A stretch of DNA of 64,000 nucleotides from Blasia pusilla (taxonomy: Eukaryota; Marchantiophyta; Marchantiopsida; Blasiales), in contig CM114273.1 of assembly GCA_050084515.1 (NCBI GenBank), positions 4,960,001-5,024,000 on the forward strand. Reading direction: 5' to 3'. Under the pieces are notes generated by a model, which searched no databases, was not told where the DNA came from, and worked only from the letters and a program-made list of their open reading frames with translations. This document shows positions 1-12,257 of the stretch, in pieces. The position numbers and the translations under genes were made by a program. Each line of letters starts with the position of its first letter. Positions within the stretch are counted from its first letter, which is position 1.

Positions 1-109
1 TTGGAACATGCCAAGTTGCTTTAATGGGCTCTCAGGCCTGCTCCCTTTACCACCTTGCTTCTTTAACCCTTCAATGAAAGTCTTCCATGTGCAGAGAGAG
101 AGGCACTAC

Positions 110-425
110 TCCATGCGGGATTCCCTCATTCGTGCCGATCTCTACATGACACGTGAGGCTGAGGTGGTTGTGGCGGACGTGGTAGTCACAGATCCCACGC
201 TGGAGGAGGCGGTCACGAGCCCAAGTGGTGGCCCAAGGCGAATGCTACAAGGCGGCGGCGGCGGCGGCGGGCGAAGAAGACACATATCTCTGATCGACTA
301 CACGAGGACACATCTTCATCCCCCTGGCCATAGAGATGTATGGGGCTATGGGGGAGAGGTTCGACTTCGTTCCTTACGGATCGCGCCCATCATCTCCACT
401 CGAGAAATGGGTTGTCCTTAGCTAT
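110..425 (+). pseudogene. Decayed C-terminal piece of a LINE-type reverse transcriptase protein
   Basis: One frame reads EVVVADVVVTDPT, and after a GGC-repeat tract (about 251-270) a second frame reads IFIPLAIEMYGAMGERFDF. This spacing resembles the region that follows the reverse transcriptase in many plant LINE-like proteins, where an aspartate-rich 'DVVVxDPT' stretch precedes 'FxPLAxExYG'. The two halves are in different frames and the GGC tract encodes poly-glycine, so I read it as a degraded fragment cut by the window edge. The reverse transcriptase core itself is not in view. It could also be an unrelated GC-rich reading frame. Confidence 0.35.
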
Positions 426-429
426 CTGC

Positions 430-3390
430 GATTCTCAGTATTGTAGGGCTGGTCTCCATAGCGTTGCGGCGTGCCAGGCTAATGGGATTTTGCGGCGGGC
501 TCAGCTGGGGAGACGCCGGCGCTAGAGGCCCACTTAGTAGTAGTCATAGCTCTCTTGTTGTTGCTGATATTGTCTCTGCTGTTGGTGAGTTTCGTCGTTA
601 GGGGGAATGCCCCTTCTTCCTTTTTCGGTCGTGTTGTGGCCTTCAGGTTTTGACTCTTTGAGTCCCCCTCTTTTGTACTTCCGATGGGTTTTCCATCACT
701 CGTTTTTATCGAAGTGCATCTTTGTTTCCCTTCAATGAAAGTGTGTAGAGGTAGTTCTTTCCATATGGTTGTATGCAAATCATGTGGTCCATCGACACAC
801 CAATAGTTTACAATATGACCTAAAGCATGATTATATTATATTTTGTCCTTCTTGAAATGGGTGTGGAAGTGATATACTTTTTCCTCTCCCATGAGGAAAT
901 CAGGAAACCTAAAGGCTCTCCATGTCAGGTGTCTCACACCATACAAGATAAGATTGTTCCTATTAAAGGGTTCTTGAGGAGGTTTGTGGATGGCATCATT
1001 GTTAAAGTTGAAGTTAAATGCAATGACTTTGACACTGTATGTGGCTTACTCCCTAAATTGGAGTTAACCCACATCACATTGAAATTTAAGAGTTCATGCA
1101 AAATACACAAGATCACAAGCATGTAGACTAAATTTGAAAATTCAACTCCTATTTGGATGGCTTCATTGAAATATCAAATATCATACAAAATATATCAAAA
1201 GAAAAGCATATGTTCCACATATATTGTTCCAAAGAGGATGTACCTTTTAAATTTGATAAGATCTTTGTCGTTGTATCCATACCGACATCAACTATATCCA
1301 AGAAAAATTTGACATCAATCCTTTTCATAAGCCACTAAATAATACTCCACGATAACAACATACAAAGCACATATATGGAAAGGAACCATTGGCTTTAATA
1401 AAATAAATGGAATTTAGCTTACATACATAAGATTGTTCCTTATGGTGGAATCAGTCCTCAAAGCGTGCTTCCACCACACAAGTGCCTCCAATTTCATGGT
1501 AGCCTACTCCGATATGTTTTAACCTCCCCCAGCGCATAAAGAACTACATTTTAGAGAAACTCCCCGATTGGCTTGGTTTGGAAATTGCAGCCTGATTTTC
1601 ATCATTTTGGTGCCAAACTAGGGTCCCTAATATCCAAAATGTGCGACTATGACCACAATGTTGCTTGCAAGTCAATCGTGATTAAGGAAAACCCAACCTT
1701 GTGACCCTAGGTCAGTTACGTCACGTCACGCCCCATCGACACTCTTGAACAAAATACGTCTCCATATTGTCATTATACAAGAGTCTAAGACGGATAGCAA
1801 ACCAATGACGATTGATTTTGAATCCCCACCCTGCACACATTGAGCAGCCCCAAGGCACCATTAAGACATGCCATCAGCCTCTTATGGCCTTCGGTCGACT
1901 CAACAAGGCCATTTGTGTCAGGCACATTGTGTACATCCTTACATGTTTGGACTCGAGATTGCACCTCCTCGTTGTGGGGTTTTGAGACTTGAGGGCCAAT
2001 ATGAGAGGCTTAAGTGCTCAACATTGGATGGTCGACCTCATCTTTAGGGGCGAAAACGGTGTCAGGGACATGGATTGGAGAATTGACTTTAATGTCTTTC
2101 AGACAAACACACGAATATCCTCCTATGTCATCCTCAAAGGTTGTACTCGAATTGACTTATATCTTGGATGATGTATTCGAATACATTCTTGTATGAGTGT
2201 GCTTAAATACTATCGATTATATGTGCTGGCACTTGCATGCAAGTTTTTACTCAGCCTCATGCCAAAAATTAGCATACAAGCAAATCATCACGATCAAGGT
2301 TTTTGTGGGGATTAAGACAAGTATTGTATCCACATGGTATGGGTAGCATCATCCATATGCGGCGATGTGGATATCAACCTTCCATACACACACTACCTCT
2401 ACATCTAGCATCAAATGGATGGGCACAATATCATCCTTTGTGCCCATTCTCCAATATTCACCTCGGTTGGACTACAAGACTCATGTGCAACGTAGATGCG
2501 AAGCATTGTATCCACATTCATTTATTTTTCTTCTCCCATATTCATGTATGATCTAAGAACTTGATCTTGCGCAAACCAATTTGACTCTTCTCCACCTTGC
2601 CGTATAGCTTGTTGGCCTATAATTCCTTTTCTCTTATGACCTTTGAGCTCATGTATTTGCATGAGATAATTTTGTTTATTTAATGTACCTTCTTTATGGG
2701 AGGTTTCCCTTTTTTCTTTGCCTCCACTACGTTTGGCCTTAGCGTTAAGACCCCTTCTTTGTGCTTCCTATGGATTCCCTCATCCTTTCTTATTCTATAG
2801 GTAGATTTTTCATAATAAAATAAAAATAAAAATTTATGATTACAAATTTCCTATTTATATTTGAAGATATTAGATTATTGGGTTGTGCACTTAAATATAA
2901 ATAATCAAAACTCAAAAATATAAACGCCAATGAGCGAATAAGCTTTCAGATCGGATCTCAAAGTTTTGGTTCCCGGTCGGGCTTTCCGGCACGCCCGCGG
3001 TTGTGTATTTTCCTGGCCGACCGGGTCACCGGTAGACGCCGCAAGCATTGGCGCGCGTAAGTCGCCATGTCAGCAACCTGTGACCCGCCACGGCCACGGG
3101 ATCCCCTTCAAATGCCACGTGGGCGGACGTAAACCAGAGACCTCCTCTCGATCCCGCCCGACCGGGTATGAAATGGACGGAAAACAGCAGAAACCGGATG
3201 GCATCGAAATCCGCACATAGCCCCATCAGCCACACTGCACACCCCGCCACCTGCCCGGAGTCCACGTGGCTGGGACCGAACAACGGGCCTCGACCGGAAG
3301 ACGTCGTGCGTCTTCGGTTGCCTTCTGTCCTGTCCCTCGGAGGAACAATACTGAAGGCAACCGAAGAGAACGGAACAGACCGGACGGAGG
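430..3390. other. Intergenic region, no gene recognised
   Basis: Only short, compositionally random reading frames are present. From about 780 to 2,900 the sequence is AT-rich without recognisable protein similarity. From about 2,960 it becomes CpG- and GC-rich, which marks the approach to the promoter of the gene starting at 3,509. Confidence 0.5.
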
Positions 3391-3508
3391 GAGGGAGGAG
3401 GAGCCGCAGGAGAGTGAAAGAGTGCGATGAAGAGGAAAAGAATCGGTGTGTAGCTGGAGGAGCGGGTGGGGAATCGGGTATTTGTGGGAGCTGCCGGGCC
3501 TCGCAGCG

Positions 3509-6500
3509 ATGGCGATGCTGCCGCAGCTCATTCCTCCTTTCCGCTACGCGATCGTGGAGGAATCTTTCTTCAGGTTTGTTTCTTGCTTCGCTACTGCAGC
3601 TCCGTCCATTTTCGATCTCCATGTGAGAGACTGCCGATTGTGACTTTCAGGTCGTAGGGTTCCTGGTTCTGCTGATGTGGACGTTTGCCTTGGATTCATT
3701 GGGGTCTCGGTTTGGTTTGGAGCTTTGGATAGACGGAGTAGGGAACGATTGTGTCTGCTGAGTTCGTAGTGTTTCCGTTTCCGTTTCTGGGGATTCATTT
3801 GCTAGATTGGTTGGCCTCAGAGTTGGATTGTGAGCCTTAGGGAGAGAGGGAGGAGCGGGTGGTTGTGTCGGATGAGTTCTTAGAGTTCCTGCTTCTGCTG
3901 CCACTGCCGCGGAATTATTCCTTCATCTCAGGGAAGGATTTTTGGAGCTTGTGGAGAGAGGGAGGGATGATCGTTTCTGTTGAGTTCGCGGAATTCCAAT
4001 TAGTCTGCCGTGGATTTGATTTGGTTGATTGGTTGGTGTGAGGGTCGGGTTTTTAGGAGCTTGGAGAGGGAGGGAGGAGCGACTGAGATGGATTAGTTCG
4101 TAGAATTCCTGTTTCTGCTGCTGCCGTGGATTAATTGATGTGAGTTAGATTTAGAGCTTCTGGCAGGATCTACTCGGGCTAATCATCTCGTAGAGTTTCT
4201 GTTTCTCCTACTGCCGAATTAGGGATGTACTAGTCTCAGACATGGGATATTTTTGAGCTTGGGGAGCAATTTCAGTCTCTGAGCTGGCGATTGAGACTGT
4301 GAGCTGCTCGAGTTCGTTCTTCTGCTCCTTCTGTTGATTGATCCGTCGCAGTGTTGGAGTGTTTAGAACTTGGGGAGAGTCGAAGGAGAGAGTTGAATTG
4401 GAGAGCTGGAGATTGAGACTGATGAGTTCTTAGTAATGGGACTGATGGGTTCCTAAAGTTTTTGCTTTTGCTGCTGTGGAATGATTGATCGCACAGTAGG
4501 GATGTTTGGAAATCTTTGGAAGGAGCTAGGAACAATTTGAGAGCTTTGATTGGGATTGATGAGTTAGTAAAGTTGCTGTCTCTGTTGTTCTAGAATGATT
4601 GATTGAACTGAGAGTTTGGCTTGTTAAGCTTCACGAGAGAGGGAGTATTGAAGGGGAGATAGAGGGGTTGAGTTATGAGGTTGATAAGGTGGTTATGATG
4701 TGGACAGAGGAGCATATCCTACCATAAAGAATTACAGGTTTCTGCGGAGGCTGCACCTGAAGACAATTGTGTCTCTGACACCAGAGCCTCATCCGAACCG
4801 AGACATGCGCGAGTTTTGTGATCATGAGGGGATAACAAATCGGCATTTTTATGTGGACAAGTTTCAGGTTTGTGGACCTCTGCTTCCAAAGGGAGTCTCG
4901 AAAGGGAGGTTTTGGGTTGTAGTCCTTGGGCAATGGCACTAGAACATGGTTGCGGTTGAGAGGAGCATATTCCAGCATCGGATATACACAATTGTTTCCT
5001 TTATTGAACTGCTGAGGAGCGCATCATGTTTGTGGACTCAAGCATAGTGGATGGAGATTGTTTTGAGTTGACTTGGTTTTATACGGTCAGAGTAGATTTT
5101 TCGCTTCTCTGCAACTGTAATGGAATCACTGTCTTTGAAAACAAGTAGCTTTCACTGGTAGTGGCTGCAGCCAGTCAGAATTATGCACTCATTGCCTCTG
5201 CTGATTTTCTAGCGCTTGCGTGCTCATGACAGGTGAAAACTGGGATGGGGTTGGACTATATTGCAGGATGGTGTAACTCTCAATAACGCCAAAGTACTAC
5301 AGATTCTGCAAATTATCATCTGCCCTGAGAATCTTCCACTCTATCTTCACTGTCTGGATGGAACACATGTGACTGGGGTTGTGGTAAGCGCTGCTTTGAT
5401 GCCTTCAATTAATTTGGAGCTACTTCAGAAAGTAATTACACCACTTGAAGACGAAACTTATCAATCAAGTTCCAGGAAGTGACACGATCTAAAATGCTGG
5501 GTACTCTAGGAACTCTCAGATGATTAAATCTTCCCAGTTAAAAAGTACGAAAGTAGTTTCTGAAGGCAAGACCTAGGTACAGTGACCGTTTTGAGTTGTT
5601 TTTCTCTGTAAGTTGGATAAATTGAAGATGTGTTGGTTTCTGCTACCATTCCAAGCAATCTGAGAAAAGCCTAGTTGGATTGGTTTTGAGTTGTATATTC
5701 ATAATCTCCATCTTCTGTGGAGATAGAAATCAACATAGAGTACATTGTATGCGCATGTTTATTTACTCATTCAGTAGTGACCTGTTGAAGGCTTCAGATA
5801 TAGAATTTTGGGTTTACCCTGCTTTTGTTTTTCTAGGAATAGCAAGGGGATTCTTCACTCTCTGCCACTATCTCTCTGAAAACCCTAGCAGAAAGATAGT
5901 GGCAGGGCTCTTGATGGTGACAAACCTTTTCCTAGGATCAATGTGATTTCATAGCACTTGAAGAGCAGAGGTTGGTTAGGAATTTTGTTAGTTTTGAAGT
6001 CTTCTATCTCAAATCTGAATAGAGCTGTCTTACATGGAGTGTACAGGTCATGTGCTTTCGGAAGCTTCAAAGCTGGAATCTGTCGACTTCAGCTGCAGAG
6101 TTTTGCAGTTTTCAGAAATCAGGTGAAATATCTCGGGAGGAGTCACAGTTTGTGGAAGCCTTTAAAGGAGATATTGAAATCCCCCGTGTGATTCCAACGT
6201 GGTTATGGCAGGCATGTGATTCTATTCTTCTTTCTCACCTTCATGCTGGAAGTTGAATTGCCGCAGTTTTCAGATCATTTACAGTCCCAGCTCTGGTCAT
6301 GCTTTCCTCCATCCTGGCATAAGGTTGTCAATGTTGGGGAAATTGTGTTGTAATCCATGGTAGCTTGGTTTATGAATGATTATTTCCTCTGGTGTGAGTG
6401 CCTTGACCTTTTTGTCAAAGTTTCTGGTCAGCACTGGGATTACCCCTGCATAGACAAGCTGTCCATTAGACATGTGTGCACTCGATAAGAGCCTCTCGTG

Positions 6501-7143
6501 AAGGTTGTAGTTTGTCTCTTCCATGTTCTGAAAGGAGATGCAAATGGGGTGAACTTGTGTTGTTTGGCTGTTTGAGCAGGGAGTCCGTACTGTCAAGCAT
6601 CCAACTTTTCGGTTGCGACTTCTTCCATCCCCAGAAATTGATGAGCAGAAAGAAGAACTGAGCTCAAGTACCAAATCAACCCACATGTTCGATAAAGCTA
6701 GTCCACCAAATGATGCGGTGAGTGCTAAAATTGGAGCAGAGAGCAACATAAGACATCGGGGTGGTGGTGGATTAACTGCTCTTATGCACACCAGTGGTGC
6801 TTTGAGTAGACTGACAATCAGTGGACAGGGAAATACGGATCTGACAGAAGGTGGAGTCATTTATGGGGCCAGTGAGGCTGAAGATCGTGGGCGATTTCGA
6901 GGACGGACAAGAAGTAAAGGAACAGGGCTGTCAGCTGCAGCTGTAAGAGGTGATGAAAGTGGAGTGGGGCCAGGACTTATTGTCCATAAGTCACCAAGAA
7001 CGAAACAATCTGATAGGAGTGGCAAAAGAAGGACTGTAGCTGTTGCAAGATTTTTGCATGATGGTTGGGGCCTGCAGTACACTGAACGGAAGCGAACTCT
7101 GGAGGTCTTTGCAAAAACCCTGAACATCTTTGTTGGTTTGTAA
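3509..7143 (+). CDS. OCA/Siw14-family tyrosine-phosphatase-like protein (probable pseudophosphatase), five exons
   Basis: Exons 3509-3573, 4708-4867, 5267-5383, 6047-6211 and 6580-7143 join in frame to a 356-residue protein. The start MAMLPQLIPPFRYAIVEES and the run FRGAYPTIKNYRFLRRL, then LKTIVSLTPEPHPN, are typical of the plant members of the atypical dual-specificity phosphatase family (Oca1/Oca4/Siw14, Y_phosphatase2). The P-loop at residues 103-112 reads HCLDGTHVTG: the cysteine (104) is present but the arginine expected six residues later is valine (110), so catalysis is doubtful, as in Oca-type members. The conserved KLQSWNLS and GEISREES stretches follow. The C-terminal 190 residues are low-complexity and basic and may be lineage-specific. 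Intron 1 is 1,134 bp; intron 4 has a GC donor (6212). The family in yeast acts as an inositol-pyrophosphate phosphatase or in stress signalling; the role here is inferred. Confidence 0.85.
6212..6579 (+). other. Intron 4 of the OCA-type gene with a GC-AG donor
   Basis: Exon 4 ends ...TGGTTATGGCAG and the intron begins GCATGTG instead of GT; the acceptor TTTGAGCAG precedes GGAGTCCG. Reading across gives WLWQ|GVRTVKHP, matching family architecture. GC-AG introns make up about 1% of plant introns. Confidence 0.6.
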
Positions 7144-7640
7144 GTTACGAGGAGGATTTTGTGAGGAAGAGTAGCTTTTGGTCTAGTCCTCGCAAGTTGC
7201 TTGTGCCACTCACTGGCAAATGTGGTGAGACTCTTTTGCAATAGGAGAGAAGATTTGATAGAGAATGATGAAATGATATTTGAATGGAGTTGGTTGATAC
7301 AAGTTTCATTCTTCCATTTTCCAGGCTTTGGCGCTGGAAGGATTGAGGGTGGTCAGTTCTGGAAGTCCAGCGAAATTGCCTGTATTGCCAACACGTTCTC
7401 CAGTAATAATACGTAAATCTCTGGGAGAGAAGTCATCCCTGTGTATTTTATGAAACGTTTTCTCTCTGTCTGCCCAAGTTAACAGGCTGCAAGGCTCGTA
7501 GGAAGAAGGGGCTTTGGACTCCAGCTACTTGGAAGGGCAGTGTCTGATGGCTGTCTTATTAATGTTTTGGACTTGCAGTGGGTGCTGTGAATGAATGATG
7601 ATAATGGCCTACCTGGAAGGCGTTATTATAATGTGGTCAT

Positions 7641-7980
7641 GAGTAAGGTGCTGCAGGCCCTTCTCTCTGACTTTAGGTCATGATAGGAACAGTCAACTGT
7701 TGTCAGTATTTCAATTTCTTGCTGCTTGCCTTGGAATTGGTCAGAATTGAGAAAGTGGTAACTTGGGCTTTCCCAGATAATGACTTAGAGAAAATTGTTA
7801 TGCATAGTGAGTGTGGTGCTGGAGGCCCTTCTCATTGCATCTTTTAGGTTTGACCGTGGAGCATGTTAGAAGCAGCCATCTGTTTTCAGAACTTGGATTT
7901 CTTGCTTTCTGTCTTCAAATTGGTCAGAAAACAGCATGTGGTGACTTGTGCTTTTCCAGATTGTCACATTGGAGGAAAAA
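7641..7980. repeat. Tandem duplication, about 168-bp unit, two diverged copies
   Basis: Copy 1 (7641-7808) and copy 2 (7809-7980) share, in the same order, GCCCTTCTC, TTTTAGGT/CTTTAGGT, TGTTTTCAG/TGTTGTCAG, TTGGTCAGAA and a GTGACTTG/GTAACTTG block. The divergence suggests an old duplication. Confidence 0.6.
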
Positions 7981-8169
7981 AGTATATTTAACCAGTCAGA
8001 AAGGTGCGGAGTCTATGAAACGTAGTACTTCTGCCAGTGCTTTGACCTAACCAACTCATGGTTGCTGGTTCAACTTTTTTGTTTTTCAGGAAAGTCGCAT
8101 ACTCATCATAGGAGCACAACCGTTACTGGTGAGGAATTGGACACTCAAAACAGATAACTACGAGGCAGT

Positions 8170-8600
8170 CTGGAATTTACTTGTTCAAGTTCTCCCTTTG
8201 AGTGCAGCAAAGTATTCAGGGTGTCATTCTATGCATGTATCCTCAAGTTCTGCATGAGTTGTAAGTGTAGAAAGGAAGTTCACTTGAAAACGAGAAGGAC
8301 AATCCTTGTTTAGGACAGGAGTATTCTGCTGAGTCGGTGGATAATTACCCTTCAAGGATAGTGTGGACAACATTTGGGAGTGGAATTATCCTCTCAAATC
8401 TTAAGTTCTGCCTACGCACAGCAAAATATTCAGAGTGTCATTCTATGCATGCATCCTCAGTTTATGGATCAGTTGTGGTGAGGAAAGGAATAAAGTGAAA
8501 CTAAGGTTTGTGACTTATATTGGGACGAGAATACTCTGCTGAGTGGTAGGATAATTACTTGTCAAGGAGTGGTGTGTGGAGAGCATTTGGGAGGGGAGTC
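8170..8600. repeat. Tandem duplication, about 211-bp unit, two diverged copies
   Basis: Copy 1 (about 8170-8380) and copy 2 (about 8381-8600) share AGCAAARTATTCAG, GTGTCATTCTATGCATG, TATTCTGCTGAG/TACTCTGCTGAG, GGATAATTAC and ACATTTGGGAG/GCATTTGGGAG in order. Together with the duplication at 7641 it shows this flank expanding by local duplication. Confidence 0.65.
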
Positions 8601-9582
8601 GGTCGTTATGCTGCAGAAGTTACTCTTGGTGTAGTGCTGGCTCCAACAGACTTGGGAAAAGTCGCAAACAGGCAGAGTGGTGGTATTGCTTCAACAGTGG
8701 ATCATGGATTTCGAATTTCGTGAAGTAAAGTCCAGGTGCACAGAATTGTCCCGGTTGATTGATCAGTAATTCATTAGCCTAAAGTGGTTTGCGAGCTACC
8801 CTTTCAGATTCAAGTGTACAAGTCTGCCTTGTGCGTATATCTATCAAAATCCGTATGTCATTCCTACAAGTGTAATAAAGGATGTCAGGGTTTCTTGCCT
8901 TCACCCTTGTGCTGATATCTGTGAAGCACTTTCTTTTCTTGTCTTTCTTCCACTCTGGAGCGATTGTTGTGACATTCACTTGGCAGAAAAAAACTGACTT
9001 ACTGACTCATGATTCCCAGGCAATTGATGGAGAAATTTCCCAGTGTCCTAATCCCGGAACAGGTTGCGTATTAAATGTTTGTTTGTGGAAGCACCGACAG
9101 ACCACTAACCTTGTGTTCGCTAAGGACCTCAATGATCCCCTGCATGGCACTTACGACCGCTTAAGCTACTGAATCTGGTCCCATTACAATTTTCCTTTGA
9201 CACTTACAAGTGTTTCCTGGCAGTAGCATCCATTGCAGAGGAAAATGGAGCATCCTTCAGAAGATGTTATAGTGGTAGTACTAGATGGCTTGAAATTCTT
9301 GCAGGAAATGGATTAGGGGAAATTGGGCTACTTGTGGGTCTGGCTTGAGCCTTCTCAATAAACAGAAGTGGACGTGACACGAGAAGAAGTTGTTTGCCAA
9401 GCTATTCTTATCACCTTGACCTCCGTAGTTTCTTGCTCAAGATACCGTGCCGGGATAATGGGATGCTTTGCATACCTAGGTCCATGTGAATCAGTCAGTT
9501 TTGTTGTCACCTTGTGGTTTTTGTGCATTCAATGATGGTGAATTTCTTGCTTCAAGTCAAATGGGAGATGTATGAGTTGTCG

Positions 9583-9675
9583 CCCATATCCCTCCCTACC
9601 TTGCAGGGAGGGGTATGGGGTCTTCTCGCTTCAATAGAAAATGGCCTGCGATAAGAACCTATGCTCGCAGGTCAT
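9583..9675. repeat. Two adjacent hairpins
   Basis: Arms CCCATATCCCTCCCT and AGGGAGGGGTATGGG (9583-9619, 7-nt loop) pair over 15 bp with one G-U. Arms ATGGCCTGCGA and TCGCAGGTCAT (9641-9675) pair over 11 bp with one G-U. No gene overlaps. They may be a small foldback element; nothing shows that they are transcribed. Confidence 0.55.
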
Positions 9676-9968
9676 CTCTTGAAGTGTGGTTGAAAATGCA
9701 TTTGGGAAAGGAATAAGAGGGAACACCTTTAAATGCTACGTCTATGAACTAATCTATTCCATAGAAGACCTTTCACAAGGGCCAATGCTATTACCTTTGT
9801 GCATGGTTTAATTTAGGTGCATTCCAGATTTAGGTTCTTGAACGTCACCACCTGGGAGGTTTTGCACGACATTTCAAGTTTATGAAAAGGTTTTGGTTCA
9901 ATGATCATATAGGAAGGATAAAGAAGTTGGTAAGTGATCCAATTAGCGAAACAATCGTGTTGCGTCTT

Positions 9969-10540
9969 TTAGGATAGATCGACGAAATCTAGCAGAGCGC
10001 CTTTGGAGATATCAGAGGACAACATGAGGAGGTCGAGGATAATTTGTTGAGGCCACATATAATCTGTGAGAGTAGATTTCTTTTTTGTTTCGGCTCATTT
10101 GGAACTGTATTGAAGAGTTTATTATTTTGAATAAATTGTCATTTTTAACATAGTTGATTTTCTATTATGCGAAGTGGTCCTTGACCCGTTACAACAGGTC
10201 AAGTGCCAAAGAGATGACCTGTGAGCTTAGGTTATCGAAGAGAAAATTTAGGAGAGGGAAGGGGATATATTTCCAAGATAGAGAGCTTGAGGGTTCATTT
10301 TCTCTTTGTTGAACTTCGTGGCATCAGGTGGCAGATGTATGGTTTGGTTTGATATGAGAAAGAATGCATACCATGGAGAGTTTGACGTGAGATATAATGG
10401 AAAGATTTGAGTAATTTAAATGAAGATATTTTGGTACTTCTCGTCTCGTAATTTGGACGTCATGAATTAGCATTCGATCGTGCCTATTCATGCATATGTT
10501 TGGTGATGTATATTGTGTAACAATGTGCATGCGCACGATA
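9969..10540 (+). mobile_element. Relic of the LTR-element family also present at 53.5-54.2 kb
   Basis: From TTTTAGGATA onward this tracks 53,601-54,233 in order: CGGCTCATTTGG, CCTTGACCCG, AGGTCAAG, GGAGAGGGAAGGGG, GAGAGCTTGAG, TCTCTTTGTTGAAC and TGGCATCAGG/TGGCATGAGG. It ends in a 120-bp copy of the terminal repeat (10421-10540) that opens TGAAGATATTTTGG and closes GCGCACGATA. No coding capacity remains and no matching left repeat is seen, so it is a truncated copy. Confidence 0.6.
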
Positions 10541-11390
10541 ATCCTAAGTAATCTCATGAAAAGCTAATTAAATCTAAACATTGAAATTATATCATTACCT
10601 CTTTCCAAAATAGAAGATTCTCTTAATTTGAAAAATCTCACGAGAAGTGTTTATGGCCCGAAATCTACCTTGTTTTGTTAACTTGTGAGGAGATTCCCAA
10701 GATTGCATGGAAATGGACAAGTTCATCCATGGGACGGACATGTTCAATTGGTCCCTTATAAGATTCCCTTCTAACGGCTCATTTGTGCTCTAGATGTAGG
10801 AATGGTTGCAGACTTTGCAAGGCAAAGGTAGAACGAGTGTGCGGGTTATGAGCCCTTCTTGGCCTGCATCCGCCTATAGGGCCGGCCTTGAGCTTGCCCA
10901 ACAAGAGCCCAACCCAGCGTGCGAACCTACCGCGCATTTGATGTGGGCTTTCAAACATGTGCAGGTTGGTCGAGCCCGAGTATATATTATGGGTTTGGCG
11001 GGCTCGGGTGTAGGCTACGGGTACTTGAACCCGCTCGAACATGTCCACGGACATGCACTTTGTGTGTGTGTAACCTTGGAGATTCAACTTTGAGCATAGT
11101 GAAATCGAAGACTCGAGTTGAGTTTGTAACATCTAACAAGTTCTATGTCTTCCAAGATCAAGTTATTGAAGTATGAAGACAGTGTTTGGCGGCCTTAAAT
11201 ATTCCTTAATACATAACTCATCTCCATGCGAGGCTTCTTCCCACAATCCTTGACTAATCTCCCAAAGTTGCTCATCTTAAACCAAATGTCATTATTAACC
11301 CTTCAAGATATTCTAGTTCCCAATCTAAAACAAACCAAACATGAGAAATAATTAGCTCACAATTCCTAGTTTATGCAAAGTAATTGTGGA
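10541..11390. other. Intergenic region, GC-rich patch with GGGCTCGGG-type motifs
   Basis: No gene is recognised. At 10,840-11,040 the sequence turns GC-rich with repeated GGGCTCGGG- and ACCCGCTCG-like words, a composition often seen in small plant DNA transposons. I cannot place termini. Confidence 0.3.
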
Positions 11391-11393
11391 ACA

Positions 11394-11935
11394 TTAGGAA
11401 GAGAAGTGAATAAGAAAGTAATTAAAAATACCTGAGGCTGGAGCATCCTTATTGAAAAGCCTGAACTTGTCGTTCCAATCTTGGCCTTGGGCAATCATTG
11501 TTTGAATTTTTCTGCTTGTAACCTTGTTCTCCCAAAAAGCAAGAACAAGACCAAGATTGTCACAATATCTCATTTGGTTTTCTGTGGGTTGGACGAAGTG
11601 TGTTGCTTGTACTGCAGGTATATTCTCGATGTCATTAAGGATCATGGAGGCAAAGTCCATATAGCTTGCAAGAACATGTTGGCTAGGAGTTAGAAATAAT
11701 AAGGGAGGAAAATGGAGTAAGGTTTGAAAGTAAGTTGAATTACCTGAGATGGAGATGGAGGTGAATCAACATGCGGAGGTGGCGATAGGGCAGGCTCATC
11801 GTCATGTGTTGGCAACATAGAGGTGCCAGCCTGCTGTATCTGCTGCATGTAAGACAAAGTGGGTGTTGGAGTTGCTCTTCCAACGATTTTCTTACTCGTG
11901 GTCATGGTGGTACTATCACTTGATGCCATTCTGCA
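11394..11935 (-). pseudogene. Helitron accessory-protein fragment (copy 1, N-terminal part)
   Basis: On the minus strand 11,660-11,394 contains DFASMILNDI, the run NQMRYCDNLGLVLAFWE and then IAQGQDWNDKFRLFNKD. The same blocks occur in the same order at 45,780-46,010 on the minus strand (DFASMILLDI, NQIKYMDNLGMVPAFWE, IGQGQ...DAKFRCLNKD). A further reading frame at 11,690-11,929 (ATPTPTLSYMQQIQQAG) precedes it and may be its N-terminal exon. In both places it lies just 3' of a PIF1-type helicase. I do not recognise the protein family. Confidence 0.5.
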
Positions 11936-12257
11936 TTAGGAACAAAATTATAGTAAAAGTAGCCAGCGGAAGTCGAACTTGATGTCTATAAGTTAAAAAA
12001 TCAGAAGATTGGAGGGTACCTAGTATTCTCACAATTGACCTCTAGTACGCACACGTGAGAGCATTAGATAAACCACAGCTGGCGCAAAAGCAGATTTTAT
12101 GACCATGAGGCATTTTCCATGTATAGTTGACCCCTCACTTTTATGTGCAGTTAGTGCATAGCCAAGAGAAAAGGGGAAATTTTTCTTGTTGTATTTTTTG
12201 GTCTGAACTGTATCAAAGAATAATATAGTTTAACCTAGTGATGCCTAGTGTGTGGCC

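Larger units (their letters stand above)
7144..9968. other. Non-coding region downstream of the OCA-type gene
   Basis: No protein-coding gene is recognised. The first part is probably 3' UTR or former intron sequence of the preceding gene. It holds two short tandem duplications (7641-7980 and 8170-8600) and two hairpins (9583-9675), listed separately. Confidence 0.45.

Noticed and set aside
3026-3657. Long overlapping frames on both strands in the GC-rich block before the OCA-type gene
   Set aside because: GC-rich, CpG-rich promoter and 5' UTR sequence; only the frame from 3,509 continues through a spliced, conserved protein.
10779-11132. 117-codon minus-strand frame
   Set aside because: It runs through GGGCTCGGG-type repeat sequence and the opposite strand is open too; no family.
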